A stretch of 64,000 bases of DNA, from contig VRMN01000024.1 of assembly GCA_008690995.1 (NCBI GenBank), positions 1 through 64,000 of the forward strand. Reading direction: 5' to 3'. Below the pieces are notes generated by a model, which was given only the letters and a program-made list of their open reading frames with translations, did not search any database and had not been told where the DNA came from. The translations under genes and the position numbers were made by a program. The stretch comes from Porphyridium purpureum (Eukaryota; Rhodophyta; Bangiophyceae; Porphyridiales; Porphyridiaceae). Positions 46,900-55,833 of the stretch are shown here, in pieces (position 1 is the stretch's first letter; each line of letters starts with the position of its first letter).

Positions 46900-47772
46900 T
46901 CACTGGGACTTGCGCTGCGGCAATGCATTTTGTTCCTGCCTATTGGTTTTCTTTTTCCCGTACCGGCGCATGTAGAAGCGCACGAACAGAATCAGATATG
47001 ATCCGTTGGTGAACGCGCTCACGTACAGCGCCCACATGCCTGTGCAATTCCACTCGTGCTGCGCCTGCACGTACAAAAATACGCCCGTCATGGCGAACGA
47101 GGTGAGGAACTGAACAATTTGCAACGTGGTGATGGACTGTTTGATCCAGTTCGGAACCCAGCTGGCGCCCAACACGGACGTGACAGCAAAGTAGAGGTAC
47201 ATCCACGTATGTACGAGCGTGTTAAACAGCATACCGTATAGTGCATATAAAAGACGAAACTCGAGCCAGCACCAGGTCTCAAACATGACCGAGCCGTGGT
47301 GCCACAAATGGAGAAGCGACAGATCTCGACTGCCCCACACCACCAAAAGCACAGTATCCAGGAGCTCGTAGTACTTGCTGACGTAGAACATGTACATCCA
47401 GTACCAAATCTGGCTCTCCTCGGTCCCGATCTCACCGTACGAGCACATTGACGCGGTGAATCCGGCTGGATCGTTTCGGACCAGTCGAAGCGTAGGCGCC
47501 AACACGCCGGCGAACATGTACACACTCCATGCGCACAGCAGCAAATTGTGCGTCGCGCCAACCCAGGGCTTTAGCAAGCCGATTTTGCCAGCGTGTGCCG
47601 TGGGCGCAAATGTCATGACCCAGCGCAGCGCGAAAATGACCACGTAGTATGCCGCAATACCGGCCGCGACCGCATGCACGCGCGACAGCGGCTGCACACG
47701 AGACACCCAGTCATGCAGTGAGTATTGCTCGGCGCCTGCCGCGAGCACATCGACCAAGCTCCAGTCGCCCAT
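46900..47772 (-). CDS. ELO-family very-long-chain fatty acid elongase (3-ketoacyl-CoA synthase)
   Basis: It condenses malonyl-CoA with acyl-CoA in the ER membrane. 290 residues from ATG 47772 (the frame runs 11 codons further to a GTG). Motifs: KYYELLDTVLLVVWG (family KxxExxDT), the histidine box LLHLWHHGSVMFETW (HxxHH), NTLVHTWMYLYF (N-x-x-H-x-x-M-Y) and ITTLQIVQF (TxxQxxQ). About seven hydrophobic helices and a basic C-terminal tail (RRYGKKKTNRQEQN) suitable for ER retention. It is likely one of the elongases for long-chain polyunsaturated fatty acids; chain specificity cannot be read. Confidence 0.92.
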   Translation of the reverse strand: MGDWSLVDVLAAGAEQYSLHDWVSRVQPLSRVHAVAAGIAAYYVVIFALRWVMTFAPTAHAGKIGLLKPWVGATHNLLLCAWSVYMFAGVLAPTLRLVRNDPAGFTASMCSYGEIGTEESQIWYWMYMFYVSKYYELLDTVLLVVWGSRDLSLLHLWHHGSVMFETWCWLEFRLLYALYGMLFNTLVHTWMYLYFAVTSVLGASWVPNWIKQSITTLQIVQFLTSFAMTGVFLYVQAQHEWNCTGMWALYVSAFTNGSYLILFVRFYMRRYGKKKTNRQEQNALPQRKSQ

Positions 47773-47897
47773 GGCGTGTGCTCGCGCCACCGAATTCTCG
47801 CCCACCTCGTTCTCAAATCTTACCTACTTGCTTTTTTATTTTCAGGTCACACGTTTGCGCGCGAGGCTGGTTGCGCCGTCGTACATTACAAAGTCTT

Positions 47898-48743
47898 TCA
47901 ATCCGTGTCCGAATCCGAGTCGGGCGGATAAAAGACGACGCCCGCCAAGTTGGGGATTTTGTCATTCAGGTGCATTTCGATGCCCTTGGAGAGGCGCTCA
48001 GGGCCAGAGTAAGTTAGCGAGATGACGCGGTCGTGGACCATATCGACGGAGATTGAACCGCCCATGCCGGTGATCGCTGGGCGGACTTCATCCAGCAGGC
48101 GGTCCACCATGGGCGCAGTGATAAGTCCCTGCCGCAGCGCCTCGATGTCCGGGTCCTCGACGGGCTCCACCTCGCCCAACTGATCGCCAAAGCGCTCGCG
48201 CAGCTTTGCCTCAATGCCCAGCTGCATGGTGGTACTCGACGAGCTGCACGACCCGCACGCTCCTTCCAAGACAAGTTTGATATTTCCATACCCATCAATA
48301 CTCTGAAGCCGCACATTTCCGCCATCTGCCTGCAGAAACGGACGCACCTCGTCAAGCACTGCCTCGACATTCGTGCGGGAGAGCTGCAGCAGCTGTGTCT
48401 GAGTCTCTCCGTCTGCGCCAACCTTCGCCGCCACGCCCGCGTCTTCAAACGGACTCACCACCCTGCCAGCACCGGCTACCCCCTCCTCACCTCCTTGCGC
48501 CAGCATGCGCATCCCACCGCGCACCGACGCGCACTGAGGCCTCGCCGGCCGGCATCCGCCATCGAGTCTCCAGCCCACAACTCGACCCCTTACTCCAAAG
48601 CACAGTCCACGCGCGCCGCCACCAATTCCGCAACCGCGCGGACCGCGCGCTGCCCACACTCCACCACCCACAAACCCAACTCGACCGTCCATCTTCCCCA
48701 AAAACCCCACTCGCTCTTCCCTCTTCACGCTTTCGCCACCCAT
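47898..48743 (-). CDS. Plastid-type NFU iron-sulfur cluster scaffold
   Basis: It assembles and passes on [4Fe-4S] or [2Fe-2S] clusters. The start is uncertain: ATG 48743 or 48692 (in frame back to GTG 48791). A Gly/Arg/Val-rich organelle-targeting region precedes NFU domain 1 (VEAVLDEVRPFLQADGGNVRLQSIDG...LEGACGSCSSSSTTMQLGIEAKLRERFGD), which has the cluster-binding CxxC. A second degenerate NFU domain without Cys follows (VDRLLDEVRPAITGMGGSISVDMVHD...KGIEMHLNDKIPNLAGVVF). This two-domain form is that of plant plastid NFU1-3 and cyanobacterial relatives. It is divergent from PDC-E2, now separated by nested transposons. Confidence 0.88.
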   Translation of the reverse strand: MGGESVKREERVGFLGKMDGRVGFVGGGVWAARGPRGCGIGGGARGLCFGVRGRVVGWRLDGGCRPARPQCASVRGGMRMLAQGGEEGVAGAGRVVSPFEDAGVAAKVGADGETQTQLLQLSRTNVEAVLDEVRPFLQADGGNVRLQSIDGYGNIKLVLEGACGSCSSSSTTMQLGIEAKLRERFGDQLGEVEPVEDPDIEALRQGLITAPMVDRLLDEVRPAITGMGGSISVDMVHDRVISLTYSGPERLSKGIEMHLNDKIPNLAGVVFYPPDSDSDTD

Positions 48744-48807
48744 CGACTGCCGGACTCGCTCAACATCGTCCGCGTCAAACGTCCAGCCCACCCTTCCTCC
48801 CCGTACC

Positions 48808-48855
48808 CACTGTACTCACTGTACGCATGAGTACACCGAATGCTGTACTCATGAG
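48808..48855. promoter_or_regulatory. GTAC motif cluster, left half of the NFU/PDC-E2 promoter
   Basis: Two CACTGTAC copies (48808-48815, 48817-48824), then ATGAGTACACC and CTGTACTCATGAG, lie up to the transposon insertion point. Mirror-image copies occur on the other side of the transposon at 55688-55751. Confidence 0.45.
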
Positions 48856-48857
48856 TA

Positions 48858-48979
48858 AAGTGCGTCTCAAACAAATAGGACCCTGCAAAATTTGTCCATT
48901 TTCATAGTAAATTATGAAATTTTACTATGAAGACGTGTTTCGGAGGGGGAAACAGGATGCTCAAACAAATAGGACACAA
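48858..48979 (+). repeat. Mariner left TIR with two direct repeats
   Basis: CTCAAACAAATAGGAC occurs twice, at 48866-48881 and 48960-48975, bracketing an A/T-rich palindrome (TCATAGTAAA...TTTACTATGA). Paired repeats inside each TIR are the IR/DR type known from Sleeping Beauty-like elements, where both bind transposase. Confidence 0.8.
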
Positions 48980-49038
48980 GCGTTTTGGCGCGCCCGGCGG
49001 CGGCCAGTCGACAAGAAGAGGGCGATTTCGGGCGGGAA

Positions 49039-50052
49039 ATGGGGCGCGCGGGTGCGTTGACCGAGGCGGAGAAGCGTGCCATCTGGGGATGGCGCGCGGA
49101 GGGGCTCAAGCTGTCCGATATAGCCACACGCGCGGATCGGTCCAGAAATGCCGTAAAACGCTTTCTGGACCAGCCCGACGCGACCCCAGGCTACGTCGGC
49201 AATCAGAATGCCCGTAAATTCACAGGACCCGCTCAAACGCGTGTTTTTAATAAACTTAGAGCGGCTCCTAGGAGCCCTCTAAAGGCTCTCACAATGCAGG
49301 TCAATACTGGCAGGTCCCAAAGGAAGCCGGTAAGCCGTGAGACAGTGAGGCGCAATATGGCCGATGATCTGTCCTTTCGGCGTGCCATCGTCAGGCAGCC
49401 TCTTTCCCGTGAGAATCGGCTGCGTCGCGTGGCATTTGCCATGCAAAATCTGAATAAAATTGAAGAGCATAGAAAAGTCATCTTTACGGATGAAAAGAAG
49501 TTCAATTTAGATGGCCCTGATGGGTATTCTGGTCAGTGGGTCCGGACAGGAGAGTTCCCGGATCGAGTCCGCCGTCATACGGGCGGCGGAAGTGTGATGT
49601 TTTGGATGGCAATTTCTTCCGCTGGGAAGATGGCGCTCCTGAAGACCCCAGCAAGGATCACTTCAGAAAACTATGTGGCCATGCTGGAGTCCTCTCGAGT
49701 GGCGACCATCTTCGGTGAAACCCATCCAGAAGGATGGACATTCATGCAGGATAATGCCCCTGCTCATGCGGCGTGGAATACAAAGTCCTTCTTCGCGCGC
49801 GAAGGATGGCATGTAATGGATTGGCCAGCGTACTCGCCAGACCTGAATCCGGTGGAGAACGTGTGGAGCATTATGTCGCGCCGAATTTACGCCGGAAACA
49901 GGCAGTATGAGTCTCTCTCGGAGCTGGAGGCTGAAATCATAGAAGTCTGGGCGTCGATCACGAACGCAGAGGTTCGGAGCCTTCTGACGGGGTGGAATGC
50001 ACGTCTGCACCGGTGCGTGAACAAGGAGGGCGCAAACGTCCAGAACTTTTAG
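49039..50052 (+). CDS. Tc1/mariner transposase (DD34E)
   Basis: 337 residues from ATG 49039. An N-terminal helix-turn-helix (LTEAEKRAIWGWRAEGLKLSDIATRADRSRNAVKRFL) and a second HTH region bind the TIRs. The catalytic triad is D in VIFTDEKKFN, D in FMQDNAPAH and E in SPDLNPVENVW, with 34 residues between the second D and E. All three residues are present and the frame is open, so it looks intact. The C-terminus ends shortly before the gypsy insertion. Cut-and-paste DNA transposition is the known family activity. Confidence 0.92.
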   Translation: MGRAGALTEAEKRAIWGWRAEGLKLSDIATRADRSRNAVKRFLDQPDATPGYVGNQNARKFTGPAQTRVFNKLRAAPRSPLKALTMQVNTGRSQRKPVSRETVRRNMADDLSFRRAIVRQPLSRENRLRRVAFAMQNLNKIEEHRKVIFTDEKKFNLDGPDGYSGQWVRTGEFPDRVRRHTGGGSVMFWMAISSAGKMALLKTPARITSENYVAMLESSRVATIFGETHPEGWTFMQDNAPAHAAWNTKSFFAREGWHVMDWPAYSPDLNPVENVWSIMSRRIYAGNRQYESLSELEAEIIEVWASITNAEVRSLLTGWNARLHRCVNKEGANVQNF

Positions 50053-50077
50053 TCCCTAGAGCTCCATATAGTCTCTC

Positions 50078-50374
50078 TGTTACCAATGCTGTGCCTTTTA
50101 CTCTGCTTCTTCTTTCTTACCTCTTCTGTCTCCGAGCAAGACCTGACCGGCTAGTCCGGGCAGGCGCGTCGCCTTTTTATACCCTTACTTCCGCCAGGGA
50201 CAGCAAGGCGCCAAGAGAAATGACAATGCAAATCATTGGCATTTCTGCGCGCGTCTAGAAGGTTCTGGAACCTCTAGAAGCTTCTAGAAACGGTTAAACG
50301 GTCTACCGGTTTAACGGCTTACCGGTTTCGGATTAACCGAACCGTTCTAGGTGACTGGGGTCGAACGGATAACA
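50078..50374 (-). repeat. Gypsy copy 2, 3' LTR
   Basis: TGTTACC...GGATAACA as read on plus. It contains the inverted heat-shock-element array at 50253-50289. Confidence 0.92.
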
Positions 50375-50493
50375 TCTCCCCCCCTCTTGGCTCGACGTCT
50401 CGGCGAGACTTCAAACTAAGTTGCATTCTTGGCTCGAGGAACCCGCGCTCCGGGAGAAAACCTCTGCCTAGCAAACTTCTCACAATTCCCAAG

Positions 50494-53400
50494 TCATTCA
50501 GAGTCAGACTCTTCGATAATTTTCAACAAGTCTGGCTCAGAATCGGACGCTGGCAGGTCGTCGGGTACTTCTTCATCATTTTCCCCTGCCATGTAGTCTT
50601 CGCGTCCATAGTATGGCTTCAGATGTTGGATCGGAAAAACATCATGACAAGCCACACCCTCGGGCAAAATCACTCGGTAAGCATGCGAGCTTACCTTCTC
50701 AATGACAGGCACCGGACCAAGAAACTTTGGTGCCGCCAAATCACTCTTGTTCGGCCGCAATTGCGGCGCCGTGATCAACACTTGATCACCAACTTGAAAC
50801 TCCCGGGCATCCTTGCGTCGATCGAAGAACTTCTGCATTCTCCCCTGGGCTTCGATCAAATTGTCGCGGACTTCTTCATGGACTTTGCACAGGCGAAACC
50901 AGTGCTCCGCCATGTCCTTTGTCTGTCCGTCGCGCGCAGGCCTCCACCCTTCGCTCGGTGGAAACCAAGGATCCCTTCCATATACCACTTTGAACGGCGC
51001 GAATCCAGTGGCACTGCTTGGTGCAGAGTTGTACGCAAACTCGTACAACGGCAAGTCTCGCACCCAGCCACTATTCGTCGCCATTAACTTGAGCATTTCC
51101 CGAATCACGCGGTTCACTCGCTCAGTTTGGCCATCAGTCTGCGGGTGGTTGGCGGTAGACATAGCCAACTTCATGCCCACCCGCTTGCTCAACTGCTGCC
51201 AAAACGTGGACGTAAACAGCGGATCTCGGTCCGATACAATTGACTTGGGGTATCCGAAACGGCTCACGACGTGCTTCACGAACAAGTCAGCACAACGTTT
51301 TGCTGTCAAGTCCTTGCGCGTCGGGATAAACAGCGCCATCTTCGAATAGCGATCCACCACAGTCATGATTGCATCACAGCTGCCTTCGCTCCGAGGCAGC
51401 TCCGTCACAAAGTCCATCGAAATGTCGACCCAAGGTCCTTCTGGGATCGACAAGGGCTTCAGCTTTCCAAACGACCGATTCTCAGACTTTGTCACTTGGC
51501 ACGCGTGACAAGTCTTCACAAAACGGCTCACGTCTCGCTTCATCTTTGGCCAGTAGAAGCGAGTGATCAAAGATGCATACGTCGTGTCGGCTCCACGGTG
51601 TCCTGCTGTCGGGATATCGTGGTGGAGCTGCATGACACGCTCTCTGAACTTCCTCGGCACGCAAACGCGATTCCTCAAGTACAAGAGCCCAGCTTCGGTT
51701 CGAAAGCCTTGGTGGGTCGGTAAATCCCCCATCAAAGCACCAAAGTCTGGGTCACTCGAGTACGAACCCACGAATGCCTGGAACCCCGCACCAAATTCAT
51801 CACACCGAACTTGGTACTCTAGCGCATGCAACTCTGGCTTTCTCGACAAAGCATCGGCCACCACGTTCGACTTTCCCTTCACATAGTCGATTGTGATATC
51901 AAACTCGGCCAAAAAGTCCAACCACCGTGCTTGCCGGCCATTCAGCTCCTTCTGCGTCATCAGATGTTTCAACGCCTCATGATCTGTGTGAAGCACAAAC
52001 TTTGCCCCGTACAGATAAGGTCGAAACTCTCGCAGACAGTGAATGACGGCCATGAGCTCACCTTCATAGCTGCTGTACCTGGTCTCTCGGTCCAGCAGCT
52101 TCCTCGACGTAAACGCGACCGGTCTGCCTTCCTGTGCCAGCCATCCCCCCACCGCGACTTCGGAGCGGTCCGTGTACACCTCAAATGGCTTTTCAGGGTC
52201 TGGCAAGGCCAACACCGGCGCTTCCGTCAACATCCCGACAATCTTCTTGAAGGCCGACTTGCCTTCATCTCCCAGTTCGATCAGCTGCTTCTTCGACTTT
52301 GCGTTCTGCAACAGCGAAGTCAGCGGCGCCACGACGGTAGAGTATCCTTTGACAAACCTGCGAAACCAGTTTGTCATTCCCAAAAAGGATCTCAACTCCG
52401 TCACCGTCTTTGGCACTGGCCAATCTCTCAAAGCTTCCACCTTCCGTGGATCCATCTTCACGCAACCGTTGCCGACAATGTTCCCCAGGTATTCGACTTC
52501 AGAAACGAAGAAGCTGCACTTCTTGCGCTTCAACCGATACCCCGCCTTTTGCAAGCGCGACAACACTTCCTTCAGGACCTCGCCGTGCGACTGCCTATCC
52601 TTGGTAAAGACCAAAATATCGTCCAAGTAGACAATGACGGTCTTGTCCAGCAGATCTGCAAACAGCTCGTTCATGGCCCTCTGAAAAGTTGCCGGCGCGT
52701 TGCAAAGACCAAACGGCATCACACGGAACTCGAACTGTCCGTACCTGGTCTGGAACGCGGTCTTCGGCACGTCCTCTCTCCGAACACGCAACTGGTGGTA
52801 TCCCGATGCCAAATCCAACTTTGAGAAACAGTGAGCTGCGCCCAGTCGATCCAGCAACTCATCCATGTTCGGCAACGGATACCGGTCCTTCACAGTTGCG
52901 TCGTTCAACGCCCGATAATCGACGCACATCCTCATGCTGCCGTCTTTCTTCTTCACGAACAGCACGGGTGCTCCAAACGGGCTCTGACTCGGCTGGACGA
53001 ATCCTTTGTCCAGCAAGTCATCCAAAGTCTCTCGGAGGACTTTCAACTCCGCAGGGCTCAGTCGGTAGACCCTGCCCACTCTCACAGGCTTCTCATCTTT
53101 CAGCCTAATCACATGCTCCACTGTTCGGCTCTCAGGCAGCCCTCGCGGCTCCTCGAACAGACTTTCGAAATCTTTGAGCATCTTCTTCACAGAGTCATCT
53201 CCTTTGCGCTCCACTGAACAGGGCTCCTCCCTTCCTTTCAGCACGCCGAGGTAGCACTCTTCTACCTCCTGACTCTTCAACAGCCGACGGAGCTCTTTCC
53301 GCGGCACCAGCATCTGCGTCATGCTCCAGGCCTTCTTCTCTCCGTAGGCCAACATGCCAGACTGCCAATCAATCACTGGGTTCTCCCGCTTCAGCCACTC

Positions 53401-53985
53401 CATGCCCAAGATTGCGTCTTGTCCCGCAATCCGGCAAATGGCAAAGTTAGCGGCCCCTGAGTACCCATCGCTCAGTTCAAACTTGACATTGGAAACTTCT
53501 CCGGCTGTTTCCAATACAGACCCATCCGCTAGGGTCACATGATCTCTCTTCCACGACGCCTTCTGCTTCAGGCCGTCGGATTTCTGCACAAAGTCCACGC
53601 TCATGAAGTTGTCCGTCGCGCCACTGTCAATCAAAAACGTGGCCTCTCCGTCGGACTTGTGCACTTTTCCTCGAACTCGAAGAAGCATGGCAGCTCCCAT
53701 CCCTCCAAGTTCCTTGATCACGGGCTGATTTGCGCTCGAGTTTCGCCCACAAGGTGTCGGACAGCCAGACCTTGGCTTACCAAGGCCACCACAGCGGTCT
53801 TCATTGCCGCCCCTAGAGGTCTCGTAACGCCTGCGAGCCTCCTTTCCCTCTGACTGTCCGAGGAACCTTTCTACTCGAGCTCCTCGTTTTTTGACTCCAG
53901 CGAGTCTCCCTCCAGCTGCTGGATAGTCTTCCTTGCCTCGGGACACGTCCTGGCGATGTGTCCCGGCCTTCCACAATTCCAGCAC
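50494..53985 (-). CDS. Gypsy copy 2 pol polyprotein
   Basis: 1163 codons with the same domain order as copy 1 (protease, RT, RNase H, integrase, GPY/F-like end). It differs from copy 1 at only a handful of residues. Retroelement part. Confidence 0.93.
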   Translation of the reverse strand: MLELWKAGTHRQDVSRGKEDYPAAGGRLAGVKKRGARVERFLGQSEGKEARRRYETSRGGNEDRCGGLGKPRSGCPTPCGRNSSANQPVIKELGGMGAAMLLRVRGKVHKSDGEATFLIDSGATDNFMSVDFVQKSDGLKQKASWKRDHVTLADGSVLETAGEVSNVKFELSDGYSGAANFAICRIAGQDAILGMEWLKRENPVIDWQSGMLAYGEKKAWSMTQMLVPRKELRRLLKSQEVEECYLGVLKGREEPCSVERKGDDSVKKMLKDFESLFEEPRGLPESRTVEHVIRLKDEKPVRVGRVYRLSPAELKVLRETLDDLLDKGFVQPSQSPFGAPVLFVKKKDGSMRMCVDYRALNDATVKDRYPLPNMDELLDRLGAAHCFSKLDLASGYHQLRVRREDVPKTAFQTRYGQFEFRVMPFGLCNAPATFQRAMNELFADLLDKTVIVYLDDILVFTKDRQSHGEVLKEVLSRLQKAGYRLKRKKCSFFVSEVEYLGNIVGNGCVKMDPRKVEALRDWPVPKTVTELRSFLGMTNWFRRFVKGYSTVVAPLTSLLQNAKSKKQLIELGDEGKSAFKKIVGMLTEAPVLALPDPEKPFEVYTDRSEVAVGGWLAQEGRPVAFTSRKLLDRETRYSSYEGELMAVIHCLREFRPYLYGAKFVLHTDHEALKHLMTQKELNGRQARWLDFLAEFDITIDYVKGKSNVVADALSRKPELHALEYQVRCDEFGAGFQAFVGSYSSDPDFGALMGDLPTHQGFRTEAGLLYLRNRVCVPRKFRERVMQLHHDIPTAGHRGADTTYASLITRFYWPKMKRDVSRFVKTCHACQVTKSENRSFGKLKPLSIPEGPWVDISMDFVTELPRSEGSCDAIMTVVDRYSKMALFIPTRKDLTAKRCADLFVKHVVSRFGYPKSIVSDRDPLFTSTFWQQLSKRVGMKLAMSTANHPQTDGQTERVNRVIREMLKLMATNSGWVRDLPLYEFAYNSAPSSATGFAPFKVVYGRDPWFPPSEGWRPARDGQTKDMAEHWFRLCKVHEEVRDNLIEAQGRMQKFFDRRKDAREFQVGDQVLITAPQLRPNKSDLAAPKFLGPVPVIEKVSSHAYRVILPEGVACHDVFPIQHLKPYYGREDYMAGENDEEVPDDLPASDSEPDLLKIIEESDSE

Positions 53986-54677
53986 TTGAGCTCGGTACGA
54001 ACACGCCTCTGACCCTGCACATGTCCCAGCTCCATCGGGACAGGTCCTTCCTGCGCTGCACGACCGAAAAATGGCGCCCTCACACTTGAATCACGCACGC
54101 CGCGGGTCGCATGAATGGCGTCGTCCACGACCACCGCCACCTGCGCAGCCTCCGCGAACGTACTCACTCCTCGCTTGTACACTTCCAAGCGGACCTCGGG
54201 CTTCAGACCCCTCACAAAGCGGTCCATCATTTCTGCGTCCGACAAGTCCGGAATCACAAGTGCCGCGTCCTGAAAAGCCGCCACATACGCATGGGCCGGG
54301 CCTTTCTGCGAAAGACGCGTCAACTTGTCCCTTGCACGCCTGATCGAATCCTGCGGCGTGAACCGAGCACTCACGAGGGCAGCAAAATCATTCCACGTCG
54401 TGGGGATCTCATGCGGGTAGCGTTCGCAGTTTAGAACCCACCAATGAAGCGCCTCTCCCTCGAAGTAGTCTGATGCCAGGTCCACAGCACGCCTCTCCGC
54501 AAGCAGACGTTTCTCCAAATCGTCCGGGTGGATGCTCTCCAACAGCCGGCCCAAGATCTTCTTTCTCGCCTGGAACAACCACGTCTTCACAACGAGAAGG
54601 TCACGCTTCCCGTCGAACCTCATCAGACGGGCCTCCTTCGGGCCACGTGGTCCCAGCGTCTCCGAATCAATCTCCAT
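53871..54677 (-). CDS. Gypsy copy 2 gag
   Basis: 269 codons from MEIDSETLGPRG, the same length as copy 1, with zinc knuckle CWNCGRPGHIARTC. It overlaps pol in the -1 frame as in copy 1. Confidence 0.85.
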   Translation of the reverse strand: MEIDSETLGPRGPKEARLMRFDGKRDLLVVKTWLFQARKKILGRLLESIHPDDLEKRLLAERRAVDLASDYFEGEALHWWVLNCERYPHEIPTTWNDFAALVSARFTPQDSIRRARDKLTRLSQKGPAHAYVAAFQDAALVIPDLSDAEMMDRFVRGLKPEVRLEVYKRGVSTFAEAAQVAVVVDDAIHATRGVRDSSVRAPFFGRAAQEGPVPMELGHVQGQRRVRTELKCWNCGRPGHIARTCPEARKTIQQLEGDSLESKNEELE

Positions 54678-55244
54678 GCTTTCTGGAAACAAGCACACTA
54701 AACGACGACAACGACACAAACAGCGAGTCTCCGCTGCTCACACTCTCGAACGGCTGCGCGCACCACGAACGGGCTCGGTCGCCCTCACGAACACAAATCG
54801 ACACACGAAGCGGTCCTCTCACTCACACACACGCACAGCAACCCTCTCACGCACACACAACAAAGCACACAGCAATCCTCCTCTGTTGCGCTGGATGGGG
54901 AGCGGCCCGGGCCTTTGCACTGGGGCGGGGATTATAGATGCGATCTTGTATGGAGGTGTTCGGCGCCTACCTTCGCAAAGGTGGTCGTGCGACACTAGGA
55001 TGAATCCTAGTGAAGGCTGACCGTTACGGCTCTTGCCTACTAATACGTGCTAAGGCAGAGAGCGAGTCCGCCGTCAAGGCCTAGGCCTATCGTACAGCCA
55101 AGACTGAGACCCGCTTCCACCCGTCGCACCCTCCGGATCGACTTACTCGAACCCCCTTACCCGCAGACTCTCCCACCCAGGCAACCCCAGAGAAACTCAA
55201 AGAGAACCTTAGAGCAACCCCAGGTAACCAGCGATGATACCAAA

Positions 55245-55541
55245 TGTTACCAATGCTGTGCCTTTTACTCTGCTTCTTCTTTCTTACCTCTTCTGTCTCC
55301 GAGCAAGACCTGACCGGCTAGTCCGGGCAGGCGCGTCGCCTTTTTATACCCTTACTTCCGCCAGGGACAGCAAGGCGCCAAGAGAAATGACAATGCAAAT
55401 CATTGGCATTTCTGCGCGCGTCTAGAAGGTTCTGGAACCTCTAGAAGCTTCTAGAAACGGTTAAACGGTCTACCGGTTTAACGGCTTACCGGTTTCGGAT
55501 TAACCGAACCGTTCTAGGTGACTGGGGTCGAACGGATAACA
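55245..55541 (-). repeat. Gypsy copy 2, 5' LTR
   Basis: Same sequence as 50078-50374 by eye, with the heat-shock-element array at 55420-55456. The primer site and leader lie just left of it in element orientation. Confidence 0.92.
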
Positions 55542-55552
55542 CTCTCTTTGTC

Positions 55553-55674
55553 AAGTGTCCTATTTGTTTGAGCATCCTGTTTCCCCCTCTAAAACACGTC
55601 TTCATAGTAAACTTTCATAATTTACTATGAAAATGGACAAATTTTGCAGTGTCCTATTTGTTTGAGACGCACTT
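55553..55674 (-). repeat. Mariner right TIR with two direct repeats
   Basis: Inverted copy of 48858-48979, with GTCCTATTTGTTTGAG at 55557-55572 and 55651-55666. Followed by TA. Confidence 0.8.
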
Positions 55675-55676
55675 TA

Positions 55677-55760
55677 CAGAATAGGTGTACTCATTGGAAC
55701 AGAATAGGTGTACTCATTGGGTACAGTGAAGGGTGTACTGGAAGTACAGTGAGAGCGTTT
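55677..55760. promoter_or_regulatory. GTAC motif cluster, right half of the NFU/PDC-E2 promoter
   Basis: AGAATAGGTGTACTCATTGG occurs twice in tandem, with a short spacer (55679-55698 and 55701-55720). It is followed by GTACAGTG at 55721-55728 and 55744-55751. These mirror CACTGTAC and ATGAGTACACC left of the transposon, which suggests a roughly symmetric bidirectional promoter before insertion. It ends about 80 bases before the PDC-E2 start codons. Confidence 0.45.
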
Positions 55761-55833
55761 GGCGGCAGGCGGTTGAAGTCTGGAGTTGGTGCGCGCGAGT
55801 TGGGGAGGTGGGGGTTGGCGATTGAGTGTGTGG

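Larger units (their letters stand above)
50078..55541 (-). mobile_element. Ty3/gypsy LTR retrotransposon, copy 2 (nested in mariner)
   Basis: Minus-strand copy of the same family as 23475-28897, with encoded proteins almost identical. 297-base LTRs at both ends look the same; each has a 4-base addition relative to copy 1. CTCTC target duplications flank it (50073-50077, 55542-55546). All parts are present and the frames are open, so it looks whole and very recent. Confidence 0.95.
48858..55674 (+). mobile_element. Tc1/mariner DNA transposon, interrupted by gypsy copy 2
   Basis: The element is bounded by TA (48856-48857 and 55675-55676), the usual mariner target duplication. Terminal inverted repeats of about 120 bases start AAGTGCGTCTCAAACAAATA. 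It encodes one transposase. Without the nested gypsy element it would be about 1.35 kb. TIR copies differ at only a few bases, so it is fairly young. It sits in the intergenic region between NFU and PDC-E2. Confidence 0.93.
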
